Shown: piece by piece, positions 25,244 to 34,301 of the stretch | How positions within the stretch are numbered: the stretch's first letter is position 1 | How the letters are laid out: each line of letters starts with the position of its first letter | Source: an uncultured Woeseiaceae bacterium | GTDB lineage: Bacteria; Pseudomonadota; Gammaproteobacteria; Steroidobacterales; Woeseiaceae | NCBI GenBank assembly: GCA_905480255.1 | Contig: CAJQPR010000060.1 | Location: 1-38,899 of the forward strand | Reading direction: 5' to 3' | Length of the DNA: 38,899 nt | Notes under the pieces: model-generated | Told to the model about the DNA's origin: nothing | Database searches by the model: none | What the model saw: the letters and a program-made list of their open reading frames with translations, nothing else | Program-made: the position numbers and the translations under genes

Positions 25244-25327
25244 AAATTGGGGTCGAACCGCATTTTTCGCCGCATTCGGTCGATGACCGGTTTCGTGCGC
25301 AGAAAAATGCGGTTCGACCCCGAATTT
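25244..25327. repeat. 84-bp palindromic element between rpsB and map (MITE- or REP-like)
   Basis: The left arm 25244-25267 and right arm 25303-25327 are complementary over 24 bp with a single bulged base. The arms contain GGGGTCGAACCGCATTTTT and its complement. Between them is a second small hairpin, CGGTC (77-81 of line 25201+, positions 25277-25281) with GACCG (25285-25289). The whole folds into one long cruciform-like structure. It lies 37 bases before the map ATG and 149 bases upstream of the rpsB ATG. Such terminal-palindrome elements without a gene are typical of non-autonomous mobile repeats, but I can see only one full copy here, so mobility is an inference. Confidence 0.65.
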
Positions 25328-25364
25328 ATCAATCGACAACCCCTTGCTGAATCGACGGAAATCA

Positions 25365-26129
25365 ATGAACGTAACCATTAAAACCCCTGAAGAACAGGAC
25401 AAAATGCGTGTTGCCGGGCGCCTGGCGGCCGATGTACTCGATATGATCGGCGAACATGTCCAACCGGGCGTCACAACGGAAGAACTGGACCAGATTTGTC
25501 ATAAATTCATCACGGAAACGCAGGATGCTATCCCGGCGCCGCTGAATTACAGGGGCTTTCCCAAGTCGATCTGCACTTCGGTCAATCACGTTGTGTGCCA
25601 CGGCATTCCCGGCGAGCGCAAGCTCAAATCCGGCGATGCCGTCAATATCGATATCACCGTCATAAAAGACGGTTTTCACGGCGATACGAGTCGTATGTTC
25701 TTCGCTGGCAAGCCCACTATTCAAGCGGATCGCCTCGCCAAAGTCGCTTTTGAGAGCATGTGGCTGGGCATCAAGGAACTCGCACCCGGCAAGCATCTTG
25801 GCGACATTGGCGAGGCCATCCAGAAATGTGTCGAAAAGAACCGGTTTTCGGTCGTCCGCGAATACTGCGGGCACGGCATCGGGCGAGTCTTTCACGAGGA
25901 TCCGCAGGTCCTGCACTACGGACGGGCTGGAACAGGCCTCGAAATCCAGGCAGGTATGACCATGACCGTGGAGCCTATGGTTAACCTGGGAAAACGACAC
26001 GTTCGCCTGTTGCCCGACGGCTGGACCGTGGTGACCAAGGACCACAAGCTTTCTGCGCAGTGGGAACACACTGTGTTGATAACTGAATCCGGCTTTGAGG
26101 TTCTGACACTTGGAGCTAAAGATCGCTGA
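25365..26129 (+). CDS. map: Methionine aminopeptidase, type I
   Basis: Map removes the initiator methionine from new proteins. The 254-aa protein is a pita-bread-fold metalloenzyme. The metal ligands lie in VNIDITVIKDGFHGDTSRMF (two Asp), GHGIGRVFHEDPQVLHYG (His), GMTMTVEPMVNLG (Glu) and WEHTVLITESG (Glu). The substrate-binding His region NHVVCHGIPG is also present. The frame reaches back to TTG 25344, but ATG 25365 has GGAA a few bases upstream and begins the family N-terminus (TIKTPEEQDKMRVAGRLAADVL). It is divergent from rpsB, the usual context, and overlaps glnD. Confidence 0.97.
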   Translation: MNVTIKTPEEQDKMRVAGRLAADVLDMIGEHVQPGVTTEELDQICHKFITETQDAIPAPLNYRGFPKSICTSVNHVVCHGIPGERKLKSGDAVNIDITVIKDGFHGDTSRMFFAGKPTIQADRLAKVAFESMWLGIKELAPGKHLGDIGEAIQKCVEKNRFSVVREYCGHGIGRVFHEDPQVLHYGRAGTGLEIQAGMTMTVEPMVNLGKRHVRLLPDGWTVVTKDHKLSAQWEHTVLITESGFEVLTLGAKDR

Positions 26130-28779
26130 ATCCTCGGCGCCTGCTGACGAATCACTGGAACTCCTGAAGCGCGCGCTCGGCGAGGAATCCCAACCTGTTG
26201 CGCATTGCCGCGAGGCACTTGCCCAAGCGTCAGCCAATCTGACAACCAGATTCGAAGCCGGCGAAGCGGTCGGCACGCTGGTTCGACTGCGCTCGGAACT
26301 GATCGACTATTTGCTGATTCGTTTGTGGCGGCAGCATGCCGGCGGCATCGCTGACAGTGCCGCGCTGGTCGCTGTCGGCGGATATGGGCGCGGCGAACTC
26401 CATCCGTACTCCGACGTCGACATCATGTTGCTCGTTCCCGATACTCCTGACGAAATCGCGAATTCGCAGATATCGGCATTCTTCACGGCGTTGTGGGATG
26501 TCGGTCTGGATATCGGCCATAGCATCAGAACCACGAATGACTGCCTTCGACAGGCGGAGGCGGACATCACGGTTGCAACAACCATGATGGAAGCGCGACT
26601 ACTCGACGGCCCGTCAGATCTGTTCGAGGCAATGGAGGAATCGGTATCCCCGGATCGGGTCTGGCCGCCGGATCGCTTTTTTGCAGAAAAACTCAAGGAG
26701 CAGCGAACGCGGCACCATCGCTATGACGACACGGCCTACAAGCTCGAGCCAAACGTTAAAGGCAGTCCCGGCGGCCTGCGGGATATCCAGATGATCGGCT
26801 GGGTCGCAAAGCGGCATTTCGGCGGCAGAACCCTTGACGAACTCGTGGCGCATGATTTTCTGAGCCCCGGGCAGTTGAAAAAACTGAAAGAGGGTCAGGA
26901 ATTCCTCTGGCGGGTGAGATTCGGGCTTCACGTACTAACCGGACGGCGTGAGGACAGGCTGCTGTTCGATCATCAGGCCAACCTTGCAACGATGCTCGGA
27001 TATGAAGACGCCAGTTACACGCTTGCCGTCGAACAACTGATGCAACGCTACTACCGAACGGTTATGGAACTGAGCCGCCTGAACGAGATGCTTCTGCAAT
27101 TATTCGAAGAAGCAATACTGATGGATCCGCATGCCCGGCCACAGCCAATCAACGAACGATTCCAGGTCAAGAACGGCTTCCTGCAGACGACCAGCGATGT
27201 CGTATTCGCCAGGGATCCCTCCGCTCTGTTGGAACTGTTCCTGTTGCTCCAACAGCATGACGACATCCGCGGCGTCAGCGCATACACAGTCGGCCTGATT
27301 CGGAGAAACCTGCACCTGATCGACGAGGAATTCCGGCAAAACCCACGAAATCACCGGCTGTTCCTGAGCATTCTGCGGGCACCTGCTGGCGTCACCCATG
27401 AATTGCGCCGCATGAATCTCTATGGCGTGCTCGGTTTATACATCCCTTCGTTCGGGCGCATCGTCGGGCGTATGCAATACGATCTTTTTCATGCTTATAC
27501 GGTCGATCAACACACCCTGTTTGTGGTTAGCAATCTCCGCAGGTTCGCGCTGTCACGATTCGATCACGAATACCCGCGTTGCAGCCCGTTGATGCAGTCT
27601 TTCGAAAAGCCCGAAATCGTGTATCTCGCCGGCCTGTTCCATGACATCGCCAAAGGACGTGGCGGCGATCACTCAGAACTGGGCGCGGTCGATGCCGAGT
27701 CTTTTTGCCTGGAGCATGGACTGAGCCAATACGATGCCAGGACAGTTTCGTGGCTCGTTCGCCAGCATCTCGTATTGTCGATGACTGCGCAGAAGAAGGA
27801 CATCAGTGATCCGGAAGTGATTAATGAATTTGCGGCGCTCGTTCGTGACAAAACCCATCTTGATTATCTCTACGTTCTCACGGTTGCCGACGTCAAGGGC
27901 ACGAACCCAAAACTCTGGAACTCATGGAAAGCCACGCTGTTCCATGATCTTTACGAATTAACCGCCCGGGCACTGCGCCGCGGACTCGAAAACCCAATCG
28001 ACCGGGAATTGCTCATAGTCGAAACTCAGGATGCGGCACGAGAACTCCTCCGGGAATCAAATACCGGGACGGAAGACGCAGATCGTGTCTGGCGATTGTT
28101 TACGGAAGACTACTTCCTTCGCTACCGTTCGAGCGAAATTGCATGGCACACCGAAGTGTTAGCCGAGTCCGATCTCAAATCTGAATGCGGGCTTCTTGAT
28201 GTCCGCATGCAGCCTGACGGTGATGGCATTGAGGCGATGCTCTACGCACCCCGCAGCAAAAGAACCTTCTCTTATGCCACCGCTATGCTTGCGCAACTGG
28301 GAATGACCATTGTCGACGTCCGGATTGTGCCGCTGGCGAATGGATTCAGCCTGGATACCTACGTCTTCATGGAGCTGGACCAGCGCACAGAAATCGATGA
28401 GGCTCGTCTGAGCAAGATACATCGAACGCTAACAAGGATCCTGACGACTTCCGACGAGGCAACCACCAGGGTGACCCGACCTGCACCACGCCAGGTTCGT
28501 ATGTTCGAAACGAAGACCTTAGTGAGTTTTGATCAGGACACGACAAACGACAGAACCGTGATGAAATTGGTCGCCAGCGACAGACCGGGTCTTCTCTCAA
28601 CAGTCGGGCAGGCTTTTGTTGATTTTGGTATCGATATTGAGACAGCCAAGATCCTGACCATTGGAGAACGGGCTGAAGACGTGTTCTTTATTACCGATCT
28701 CGATAACAACGCCCTGACTGACGACGCATGTGACAATCTGCGCGAAAAAATTATAGAGAACATTGACGCCGCCCGCTAA
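26110..28779 (+). CDS. glnD: GlnD, bifunctional uridylyltransferase/uridylyl-removing enzyme
   Basis: GlnD senses glutamine and adds or removes UMP on PII proteins, controlling nitrogen assimilation. The 889-aa protein equals the usual length. Domains: nucleotidyltransferase with VGGYGRGELHPYSDVDIML (residues 89-106), a linker region, an HD phosphohydrolase domain with FHDIAKGRGGDHSELG at about residue 512, and two C-terminal ACT domains (about 705-790 and 815-889; the second begins MKLVASDRPGLLSTVGQAF). The only plausible early start is TTG 26110, which has GAGG nine bases upstream. It overlaps the map 3' end by 20 bases, suggesting coupling. Confidence 0.97.
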   Translation: MELKIAESSAPADESLELLKRALGEESQPVAHCREALAQASANLTTRFEAGEAVGTLVRLRSELIDYLLIRLWRQHAGGIADSAALVAVGGYGRGELHPYSDVDIMLLVPDTPDEIANSQISAFFTALWDVGLDIGHSIRTTNDCLRQAEADITVATTMMEARLLDGPSDLFEAMEESVSPDRVWPPDRFFAEKLKEQRTRHHRYDDTAYKLEPNVKGSPGGLRDIQMIGWVAKRHFGGRTLDELVAHDFLSPGQLKKLKEGQEFLWRVRFGLHVLTGRREDRLLFDHQANLATMLGYEDASYTLAVEQLMQRYYRTVMELSRLNEMLLQLFEEAILMDPHARPQPINERFQVKNGFLQTTSDVVFARDPSALLELFLLLQQHDDIRGVSAYTVGLIRRNLHLIDEEFRQNPRNHRLFLSILRAPAGVTHELRRMNLYGVLGLYIPSFGRIVGRMQYDLFHAYTVDQHTLFVVSNLRRFALSRFDHEYPRCSPLMQSFEKPEIVYLAGLFHDIAKGRGGDHSELGAVDAESFCLEHGLSQYDARTVSWLVRQHLVLSMTAQKKDISDPEVINEFAALVRDKTHLDYLYVLTVADVKGTNPKLWNSWKATLFHDLYELTARALRRGLENPIDRELLIVETQDAARELLRESNTGTEDADRVWRLFTEDYFLRYRSSEIAWHTEVLAESDLKSECGLLDVRMQPDGDGIEAMLYAPRSKRTFSYATAMLAQLGMTIVDVRIVPLANGFSLDTYVFMELDQRTEIDEARLSKIHRTLTRILTTSDEATTRVTRPAPRQVRMFETKTLVSFDQDTTNDRTVMKLVASDRPGLLSTVGQAFVDFGIDIETAKILTIGERAEDVFFITDLDNNALTDDACDNLREKIIENIDAAR

Positions 28780-28790
28780 AGGAAAACGAC

Positions 28791-29135
28791 GTGCTGACAA
28801 TTTACGGAATCCCCAACTGCGACACCTGCCGCAAAGCCCGCAAGTGGCTGGACGCGAATTCGGTGGAGCACCGATTTCATGACCTGAGGGTCGATGGCAT
28901 TGACAAAGAAATGCTCACTCGCTGGCTGGAATCGGCAGGCTGGCAAAAAGTCCTCAACACGCGCAGCGCCACCTGGCGCGGACTTACAGAGGCCGACAAA
29001 CAGGATCTGGACGAAACAAGGGCGATCGATTTGATGCTTGTGCATCCGACGCTAGTCAAACGCCCGCTCGCCGATTCCGGCGAATCAGTCCTGATCGGCT
29101 TCAGTGAGGCTGACTACGCCAGCCTCAAAGCCTAA
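28791..29135 (+). CDS. Spx/ArsC-family reductase-like protein (YffB type)
   Basis: The 114-aa protein has the thioredoxin-like Spx/ArsC fold: MLTIYGIPNCDTCRKARKWL with a CxxC pair (Cys10, Cys13), DLRVDGI after the first helix, NTRSATWRGL, and the ArsC-type VKRPL loop before the last strands. This matches the YffB branch, which in many gammaproteobacteria lies next to dapE and whose substrate is not known. True arsenate reduction is therefore not implied. The start is GTG 28791 with AGGA eight bases upstream, 11 bases after glnD. dapE, the common neighbour, lies 5 kb away beyond the pst operon. The stop overlaps a convergent open frame by three bases. Confidence 0.88.
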   Translation: MLTIYGIPNCDTCRKARKWLDANSVEHRFHDLRVDGIDKEMLTRWLESAGWQKVLNTRSATWRGLTEADKQDLDETRAIDLMLVHPTLVKRPLADSGESVLIGFSEADYASLKA

Positions 29136-29323
29136 TCGCTGAGGATCATTCGCGCCCGACAGACAAGGCGAATGGCGCCGTCTCCGCTCTCGCCATCCCC
29201 GTAATATTCCGTGTGTCTGCCAACGGACAGGCGCTGACATTCCGTACTCGCTCCGCGACATTCGGACTCCTGTCCATCAAGGCGGCGCGCACAACAGAGT
29301 ACTCGAGCATTGCGAGGCGAGGT
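29132..29323 (-). pseudogene. Possible 3' remnant of an unidentified gene
   Basis: After the pstB stop the minus strand has an open frame of 63 codons ending at TAG 29132-29134, just overlapping the stop of the YffB-like gene. It has no ATG, GTG or TTG start except an ATG six codons from the end. The translated end is rich in Cys and charged residues (CRGASTECQRLSVGR, then HTEYYGDGESGDGAIRLVCR), looks protein-like, and has ordinary codon use. I interpret it as the 3' end of a convergent gene whose 5' part was lost, perhaps when the pst operon arrived. A second minus-strand frame is also open for about 54 codons, so chance is a real alternative. No family recognised. Confidence 0.25.
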
Positions 29324-29354
29324 TCAACACCGCAGTTCGCAGGCTGAATGACCC

Positions 29355-30320
29355 TCAGCCGATGCGGCCGGTGACGTAGTCTTCGGTGAGCTTATGTTGA
29401 GGGTTCGTGAAAATCCTGTCGGTATCATCCACTTCGACCAGCAAACCCAGGTGAAAATAGGCAACGCGCCGTGAGACTCTCGCTGCCTGTTGCATCGAGT
29501 GGGTCACAATGACGATGGCATAGTTCTCGGATATCTCATCAATCAGGTCTTCAATACGTGCTGTCGCTATCGGATCCAGTGCAGAACATGGCTCGTCCAT
29601 CAGGATCACCTCAGGGTCGACTGCAATAGTGCGCGCGATACAGAGACGTTGTTGCTGACCGCCCGACAGGCTGGTGCCCGGCTCATCAAGGCGATCTTTG
29701 ACTTCTTTAAGCAGGCCAGCACGTTCAAGGCTGGTGTGCACAATCCCGTCAAGATCAGCACGGTCAGCAGCGAGCCCGTGAATACGCGGACCATACGCGA
29801 CGTTGTCATAGATGCTCTTGGGAAACGGGTTTGGTTTTTGAAAAACCATGCCTACTCGTGCGCGCAACGCGACCGGATCGAGATCTTTGTCGTAAATATC
29901 CTGACCATCGAGAGTGATCGTGCCGGTAATCCGCGCGGACTCAATCGAGTCGTTCATCCTGTTCAGACAACGCAAGAAGGTTGACTTGCCACACCCGGAT
30001 GGACCGATAAGCGCAATAACCTGGCTCTTACCAAACTCAAGGGTGACGTTTTGAATCGCGTGATTATCGCCGTAATAGACATTCACGTTCTCCGCTATCA
30101 TGAACGGATCGGCACACCGGACATCACCTACGGTTCTACCCGACAACTCGGTAAGAGACAATTCACTCTCTGTCGTCGACTCGGCAAGTTTGGAAGACAC
30201 CATTTTCGCCGGCGAAGAGTCAACCACTCGCGGTTCCTCTGGCTTGTCTTCGTCCATTCCTGTCAACTCTTTCATCGCTGTCATTCTTCTATAGTTGTCT
30301 GATTGCTGCAAACGATCCAT
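29355..30320 (-). CDS. pstB: PstB, phosphate ABC transporter ATPase
   Basis: PstB powers high-affinity phosphate import and, with PhoU, relays phosphate status to PhoR. The ABC ATPase core is complete: Walker [11 protein letters not shown]-loop [10 protein letters not shown], signature LSGGQQQR, Walker [14 protein letters not shown], and the H-loop [14 protein letters not shown]. It ends [10 protein letters not shown], the family C-terminus. At 321 aa it is about 60 residues longer than most PstB. The extra N-terminus (about 70 residues, rich in Ser, Glu and Thr) precedes [19 protein letters not shown] 30320 shares a base with the pstA stop (TGATG), but internal ATGs at codons 13, 16 and 22 could also serve. 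The core is certain and the start is not. Confidence 0.96.
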   Translation of the reverse strand: MDRLQQSDNYRRMTAMKELTGMDEDKPEEPRVVDSSPAKMVSSKLAESTTESELSLTELSGRTVGDVRCADPFMIAENVNVYYGDNHAIQNVTLEFGKSQVIALIGPSGCGKSTFLRCLNRMNDSIESARITGTITLDGQDIYDKDLDPVALRARVGMVFQKPNPFPKSIYDNVAYGPRIHGLAADRADLDGIVHTSLERAGLLKEVKDRLDEPGTSLSGGQQQRLCIARTIAVDPEVILMDEPCSALDPIATARIEDLIDEISENYAIVIVTHSMQQAARVSRRVAYFHLGLLVEVDDTDRIFTNPQHKLTEDYVTGRIG

Positions 30321-31603
30321 CACCACTTACGCTCTACTTTTTTACGCATGATGACCGCAGCCAGGTTCATTACTAACAGAAACCCGAGCAGGACAATAAT
30401 GGCCGCCGAGGTTCGTTCCGCAAACGCGCGTTCCGGACTGTCCGCCCAGAGATAGATCTGCACTGGAAGTGCCGTTGCCGGATCCGAAAACCCGGCGGGC
30501 ACGTCAACGATAAACGCGACCATGCCAATCATGAGCAACGGCGCCGATTCTCCTAGCGCCCTGCTCATTCCGATTATGGTTCCTGTGAGCATCCCGGGCA
30601 TTGCCAATGGCATTACATGATGGAAAACCACCTGCATTTTCGAGGCACCAAGACCCAGAGCGGCCTCACGAATTGAGGGCGGTACCGCTTTAATCGCGGC
30701 ACGAGCTGCGATAATAATCACCGGCAACGTCAGGAGCGACAATACCAGGCCACCAACCAGCGGCGCGGACCGTGGAATTGACATCCAGTTAATGAAGACG
30801 GCCAGTCCCAGAAGCCCGAAAACTATCGACGGCACGGCAGCCAGGTTATTGATGTTCACTTCAATGAGATCTGACCAGCGGTTTTTGGGTGCAAACTCTT
30901 CAAGGTAGATTGCTGCAGCAGCGCCAATCGGAAATGCCAGTGCAACTGTGATGAGCAACATATAAAACGAGCCCATAAGCGCACCGCGAATGCCTGCGAG
31001 CTCAGGTTCCCGGGAATCACCGTTGGTGAACAAAGCAACATTAAATTTCGACACAAGGCTGCCATCGGCAATCAGTGCATCGATCCACTCCAATTGCGAA
31101 TCGGATATGGGTCGCCGGTCCTCACCAAGATTACGGTCAATGTTCTCCTTCAGCACCATGTCAACGTTCGCCGCAGCAGGTACTTGCATGAGCAAAGTCG
31201 TACCCAGGAGATCCGGATCCCCGGCAATTGCATCCTTGATCTGGTAGCCGGCGCCAACACTAATCAATTGATTCAGTTCCCGCCTCTCGCTGCGGCTGGT
31301 TACATCAGGAAATTTTTCTCGCAAGGCATTTCGGGCAATCGCATCAAAGTCGGCATACGCAAGATCCAGTTCGCCGGCCGGTGCCAGGATATCCTCTGAG
31401 AATTCGACTTCGATTTCTATAAACGTCTGCAAAAAAGCACTGGAACCCTGGCCGATTAGAGTCCAGAAAAAGACAAGCAGAAAGAGGACACCGACCAGCG
31501 TCGAAGCAATGCCAAGAATGCGGAAAATCGATTCCTTGCGGCGGCGCTTGCCGAGGCTCCGTTCGACCTTACTGCGCGTTGTCACGGTACTTTCGCCAGA
31601 CAT
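30320..31603 (-). CDS. pstA: PstA, phosphate ABC transporter permease (long form)
   Basis: PstA forms the inner-membrane channel together with PstC. The 427-aa protein is the long version: a basic cytoplasmic N-terminus, one membrane helix (about 30-52), and an additional periplasmic region (about 60-205, DUF3333 type). The usual permease core follows, with about five helices and the EAA-like loop [25 protein letters not shown] that contacts PstB. Its ATG shares one base with the pstC stop and its stop shares one base with the pstB start, so the three are translated in series. Confidence 0.95.
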   Translation of the reverse strand: MSGESTVTTRSKVERSLGKRRRKESIFRILGIASTLVGVLFLLVFFWTLIGQGSSAFLQTFIEIEVEFSEDILAPAGELDLAYADFDAIARNALREKFPDVTSRSERRELNQLISVGAGYQIKDAIAGDPDLLGTTLLMQVPAAANVDMVLKENIDRNLGEDRRPISDSQLEWIDALIADGSLVSKFNVALFTNGDSREPELAGIRGALMGSFYMLLITVALAFPIGAAAAIYLEEFAPKNRWSDLIEVNINNLAAVPSIVFGLLGLAVFINWMSIPRSAPLVGGLVLSLLTLPVIIIAARAAIKAVPPSIREAALGLGASKMQVVFHHVMPLAMPGMLTGTIIGMSRALGESAPLLMIGMVAFIVDVPAGFSDPATALPVQIYLWADSPERAFAERTSAAIIVLLGFLLVMNLAAVIMRKKVERKW

Positions 31604-32991
31604 CAGTCGTACTCCTCTCTGTACTTACGAACGACGTAAATACCAAGGACATTGAGGCCCAGGGTGATTAGAAACAGCATCAGTCCAAGTGCGAAAGCGG
31701 CCAACGTCTTGGCACTATCAAATTCCTGGTCCCCGACCAGCAGGGTGACAATCTGAACTGTCACCGTTGTGACCGCTTCCAGAGGATTGGCGGTCAGGTT
31801 CGCAGACAGACCGGCAGCCATGACAACGATCATGGTTTCACCGATAGCTCGTGAAACCGCCAGGAGTATGCCGCCCACGATGCCCGGCAGCGCGGCAGGC
31901 AAGATCACTTTAGTCATTGTTTCCGATCGGGTCGAACCGAGTGCAAGTGCGCCGTCTCGCATCGCACGCGGCACTGAGTTAATTGCATCGTCCGACAATG
32001 ACGATACAAGTGGAATGATCATGATTCCCATCACAAGACCGGCAGCAAGGGCGCTTTCAGACGCCACTTCAAACCCCATGCTTTCACCTGCGCGGCGCAC
32101 CACAGGCGCAACCGTCAACGCGGCAAAAAAACCATACACAACGGTCGGAATGCCAGCGAGAATTTCAAGAATGGGTTTGGTAATCGTCCGTATCCGGGCC
32201 GAGGAATATTCCGCCAGGTAGATGGCGGTCATCAAGCCAACCGGCACGGCGATAAACATTGCGATGCCGGTAATTAGCAACGTACCCGTAAACAGCGGCA
32301 CTGCGCCGAAGCTACCGGAGGAGCCGACCTGGTCAGCACGAATCGCTGTTTGCGGGCTCCAGTTCAATCCGAAAAGGAATTCCGACAGGGGGACTTCGCG
32401 GAAGAAACGAATTGCCTCGAAGAGCACCGACATCACGATGCCAATTGTTGTCAGTATCGCGATGCTTGATGCCGCGATCAGCAGACCGCTGATAACCCGC
32501 TCAACATGATTGCGGGCACGAAACTTTGGCGTAATTCTGCGCCACGCCAACGAGGCACACAGTGTGGCCAGACCGATAGTCAGCACCGCCAACATCCAGC
32601 GACCGGTATTGGCATACTCGAGATATCGGGCTGCAGCATCCTGCAAAACGGTGCCGACTTCGCCGGAGACGATATCACCGTTGGCAAGATTGCGAATGTT
32701 GTTGATCAGCAAATTGAGTTCGCCCGGCGACATAGACTGTTCTGCGTCCGGCAGCCCCTGCACGATCAGTCCGACGATGACTCGGGGTTCAATTAGATTC
32801 CATGCCAGCAGCAGACCCATCGCAGGAAGCAACGCCCAGATCGCTGTGTAGTAACCGTAGTAGCCAGGCAAAGAATGCAGAGTCTGCATCCGGGAAGGAC
32901 CGCTTGCGACTGACAAAGACCGTTCACGACCGAAATAGAACGCACCAGCGGCCATTGCGGCAATGATTAAGGTCAGTGTCGTAATCTGCAT
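31603..32991 (-). CDS. pstC: PstC, phosphate ABC transporter permease (long form)
   Basis: PstC is the second channel subunit of the phosphate importer. At 462 aa it is longer than the roughly 320-aa E. coli form because of an N-terminal part with several extra hydrophobic segments (about 1-185) and a loop with many polar residues. The C-terminal permease core has helices, the ABC-contact loop DGALALGSTRSETMTKVILPAALPGIVGG, and SRAIGETMIVVMAAG, all typical of PstC. It lies 95 bases downstream of pstS, behind an intrinsic terminator, and overlaps pstA by one base. Confidence 0.95.
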   Translation of the reverse strand: MQITTLTLIIAAMAAGAFYFGRERSLSVASGPSRMQTLHSLPGYYGYYTAIWALLPAMGLLLAWNLIEPRVIVGLIVQGLPDAEQSMSPGELNLLINNIRNLANGDIVSGEVGTVLQDAAARYLEYANTGRWMLAVLTIGLATLCASLAWRRITPKFRARNHVERVISGLLIAASSIAILTTIGIVMSVLFEAIRFFREVPLSEFLFGLNWSPQTAIRADQVGSSGSFGAVPLFTGTLLITGIAMFIAVPVGLMTAIYLAEYSSARIRTITKPILEILAGIPTVVYGFFAALTVAPVVRRAGESMGFEVASESALAAGLVMGIMIIPLVSSLSDDAINSVPRAMRDGALALGSTRSETMTKVILPAALPGIVGGILLAVSRAIGETMIVVMAAGLSANLTANPLEAVTTVTVQIVTLLVGDQEFDSAKTLAAFALGLMLFLITLGLNVLGIYVVRKYREEYD

Positions 32992-33026
32992 GTGTGCAAT
33001 CCGGTCAGGTAACAGGCGCCGCTACG

Positions 33027-33062
33027 TAAAAAAGCACGGTGACGAAAACCGGCCACCGTGCC
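33027..33062 (-). terminator. Intrinsic terminator/attenuator between pstS and pstC
   Basis: On the minus strand, 25 bases after the pstS stop, the arms GCACGGTG (33054-33061) and CACCGTGC (33034-33041) form a perfect 8-bp GC-rich stem with a 12-base loop, followed directly by six T (33028-33033). This is a textbook intrinsic terminator. Since pstCAB have no evident promoter of their own, it most likely lets part of the transcription read through, so that the periplasmic binding protein is made in excess over the membrane complex. Confidence 0.88.
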
Positions 33063-33086
33063 ACATCAATTATTCGCGCCGACTTG

Positions 33087-34157
33087 CTATTTTTCTGCAA
33101 CAGCCAATGGCGTCAACTGGGACACTGCGTTTGCCACAGCTTTTCGTTCCACCGTCGGCATCGGGATCAGGCCACGATCTGACAAGTAGCCTTCCTCACC
33201 CCATGCACGTTCACTCGTAAACTCACGCAGAAATCCACGCAGTCCTGGAATAACGTCGACATGTGCTTTCTTCACATAGAAATAGAGAGGACGGGATACG
33301 GGGTAACTTCCATCAGCAATTGCATCAAACGTAGGTACTGTCCCATCAATCGCGGCGCCTTTTACTTTCTCTGCGTTCTGGTCAAGAAAACTGAAGCCAA
33401 AAATACCGAAGGCCGATGGGTTTGCCTCCAGCTTTTGTACGATGAGGTTGTCGTTCTCACCAGCCTCGATGAATTTTCCGTCTTCCCGAATCGTATGGCA
33501 AACCGCTTTGTATTTGTCGCCATCTTCATTCTTCAGAGCGGCAATCCACGGAATGGTCTTGCAACCCCCTTCCATCGCAAGTTCCACGAACGCATCGCGC
33601 GTACCCGATGTCGGCGGCGGACCAAGCACTTCGATTCTCTGAGCCGGGAGACTGGAATTCACGTCTTGCCAGGTCTGATATGGATTCTCAATCAAGTCGC
33701 CGTCGGCACCGCCCGGAACTTCCTTCGCCAGGGCAAGAAAAATATCCTGCCTGCTCAGCGATATTTCCCTACCAGCAATCGCGTTCGCGACGACGATGCC
33801 GTCGTAGCCAATTTTGACTTCAATGACCTCGGCAACACCATTGCTCGCGCACATCGCCAATTCGGATTGCTTGATCGCGCGCGATGCGTTGGCGATATCC
33901 GGGTAGTCAACGCCGATACCGTCACAAAACAATTTGAGTCCGCCGCCAGATCCCGTAGATTCGACCTTCGGCGTCTTGAAGTCGCTGCCGCGCCCGAAGC
34001 GCTCAGCAACTACCGTCGCGAAAGGATAAACGGTGGACGACCCAACAATGTAGACGTAGTCCCGCCCGGACTGTGCAAATGCGTCACCACAAATCACTAT
34101 GCTCGCGAGCGTGCTTGCAACAATCACCGATCTCATGCTTCTCTTTGCCACTATCAT
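33087..34157 (-). CDS. pstS: PstS, periplasmic phosphate-binding protein
   Basis: PstS captures phosphate in the periplasm and delivers it to PstCAB. The 356-aa protein has a signal peptide (about 1-28, SVIVASTLASIVICGDAFA, cleavage probably before QSG). Phosphate-contact motifs follow: VGSSTVYPF at the mature N-terminus, STGSGGGLKLFCDG, IANASRAIK, and PTSGTRDAFVELA. It belongs to the PstS group of marine and pseudomonad type rather than the E. coli group. ATG 34157 has a Shine-Dalgarno very close. ATG 34136 would still leave a full signal peptide and may be the true start. A Pho box and -10 lie upstream, and a terminator lies downstream. Confidence 0.95.
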   Translation of the reverse strand: MIVAKRSMRSVIVASTLASIVICGDAFAQSGRDYVYIVGSSTVYPFATVVAERFGRGSDFKTPKVESTGSGGGLKLFCDGIGVDYPDIANASRAIKQSELAMCASNGVAEVIEVKIGYDGIVVANAIAGREISLSRQDIFLALAKEVPGGADGDLIENPYQTWQDVNSSLPAQRIEVLGPPPTSGTRDAFVELAMEGGCKTIPWIAALKNEDGDKYKAVCHTIREDGKFIEAGENDNLIVQKLEANPSAFGIFGFSFLDQNAEKVKGAAIDGTVPTFDAIADGSYPVSRPLYFYVKKAHVDVIPGLRGFLREFTSERAWGEEGYLSDRGLIPMPTVERKAVANAVSQLTPLAVAEK

Positions 34158-34189
34158 TCCCTCTGCTTCGTATGGCGTTAATGGCAGAC

Positions 34190-34223
34190 AGCATAGACAC
34201 GGAATGTTACGGAATTATTGCAA
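34190..34223 (-). promoter_or_regulatory. Pho box and -10 of the pstS promoter
   Basis: On the minus strand two 7-base PhoB half-sites, TTGCAAT and CCGTAAC, are spaced by 11 bases (34202-34223). They are compared with the E. coli consensus CTGTCAT. Ten bases after the second half-site is TATGCT (34190-34195), the distance expected between Pho box and -10 at PhoB-dependent promoters. Transcription would start near 34183, giving a leader of about 26 bases before pstS. The half-sites are imperfect, but their phase and the -10 spacing are right. Confidence 0.55.
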
Positions 34224-34301
34224 ATCCACCGATTATTAAGCTATTGTTTTTATTGTCTTTTTCTCGCCACTTCAGACTTGCTGAATAGGATATTTCAAAT
34301 C

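Noticed and set aside
25250-25320. GGTCGAACC in the palindrome arms looked like a tRNA T-loop
   Set aside because: No acceptor, D or anticodon stems can be built around it, and the sequence occurs in both arms of an inverted repeat.
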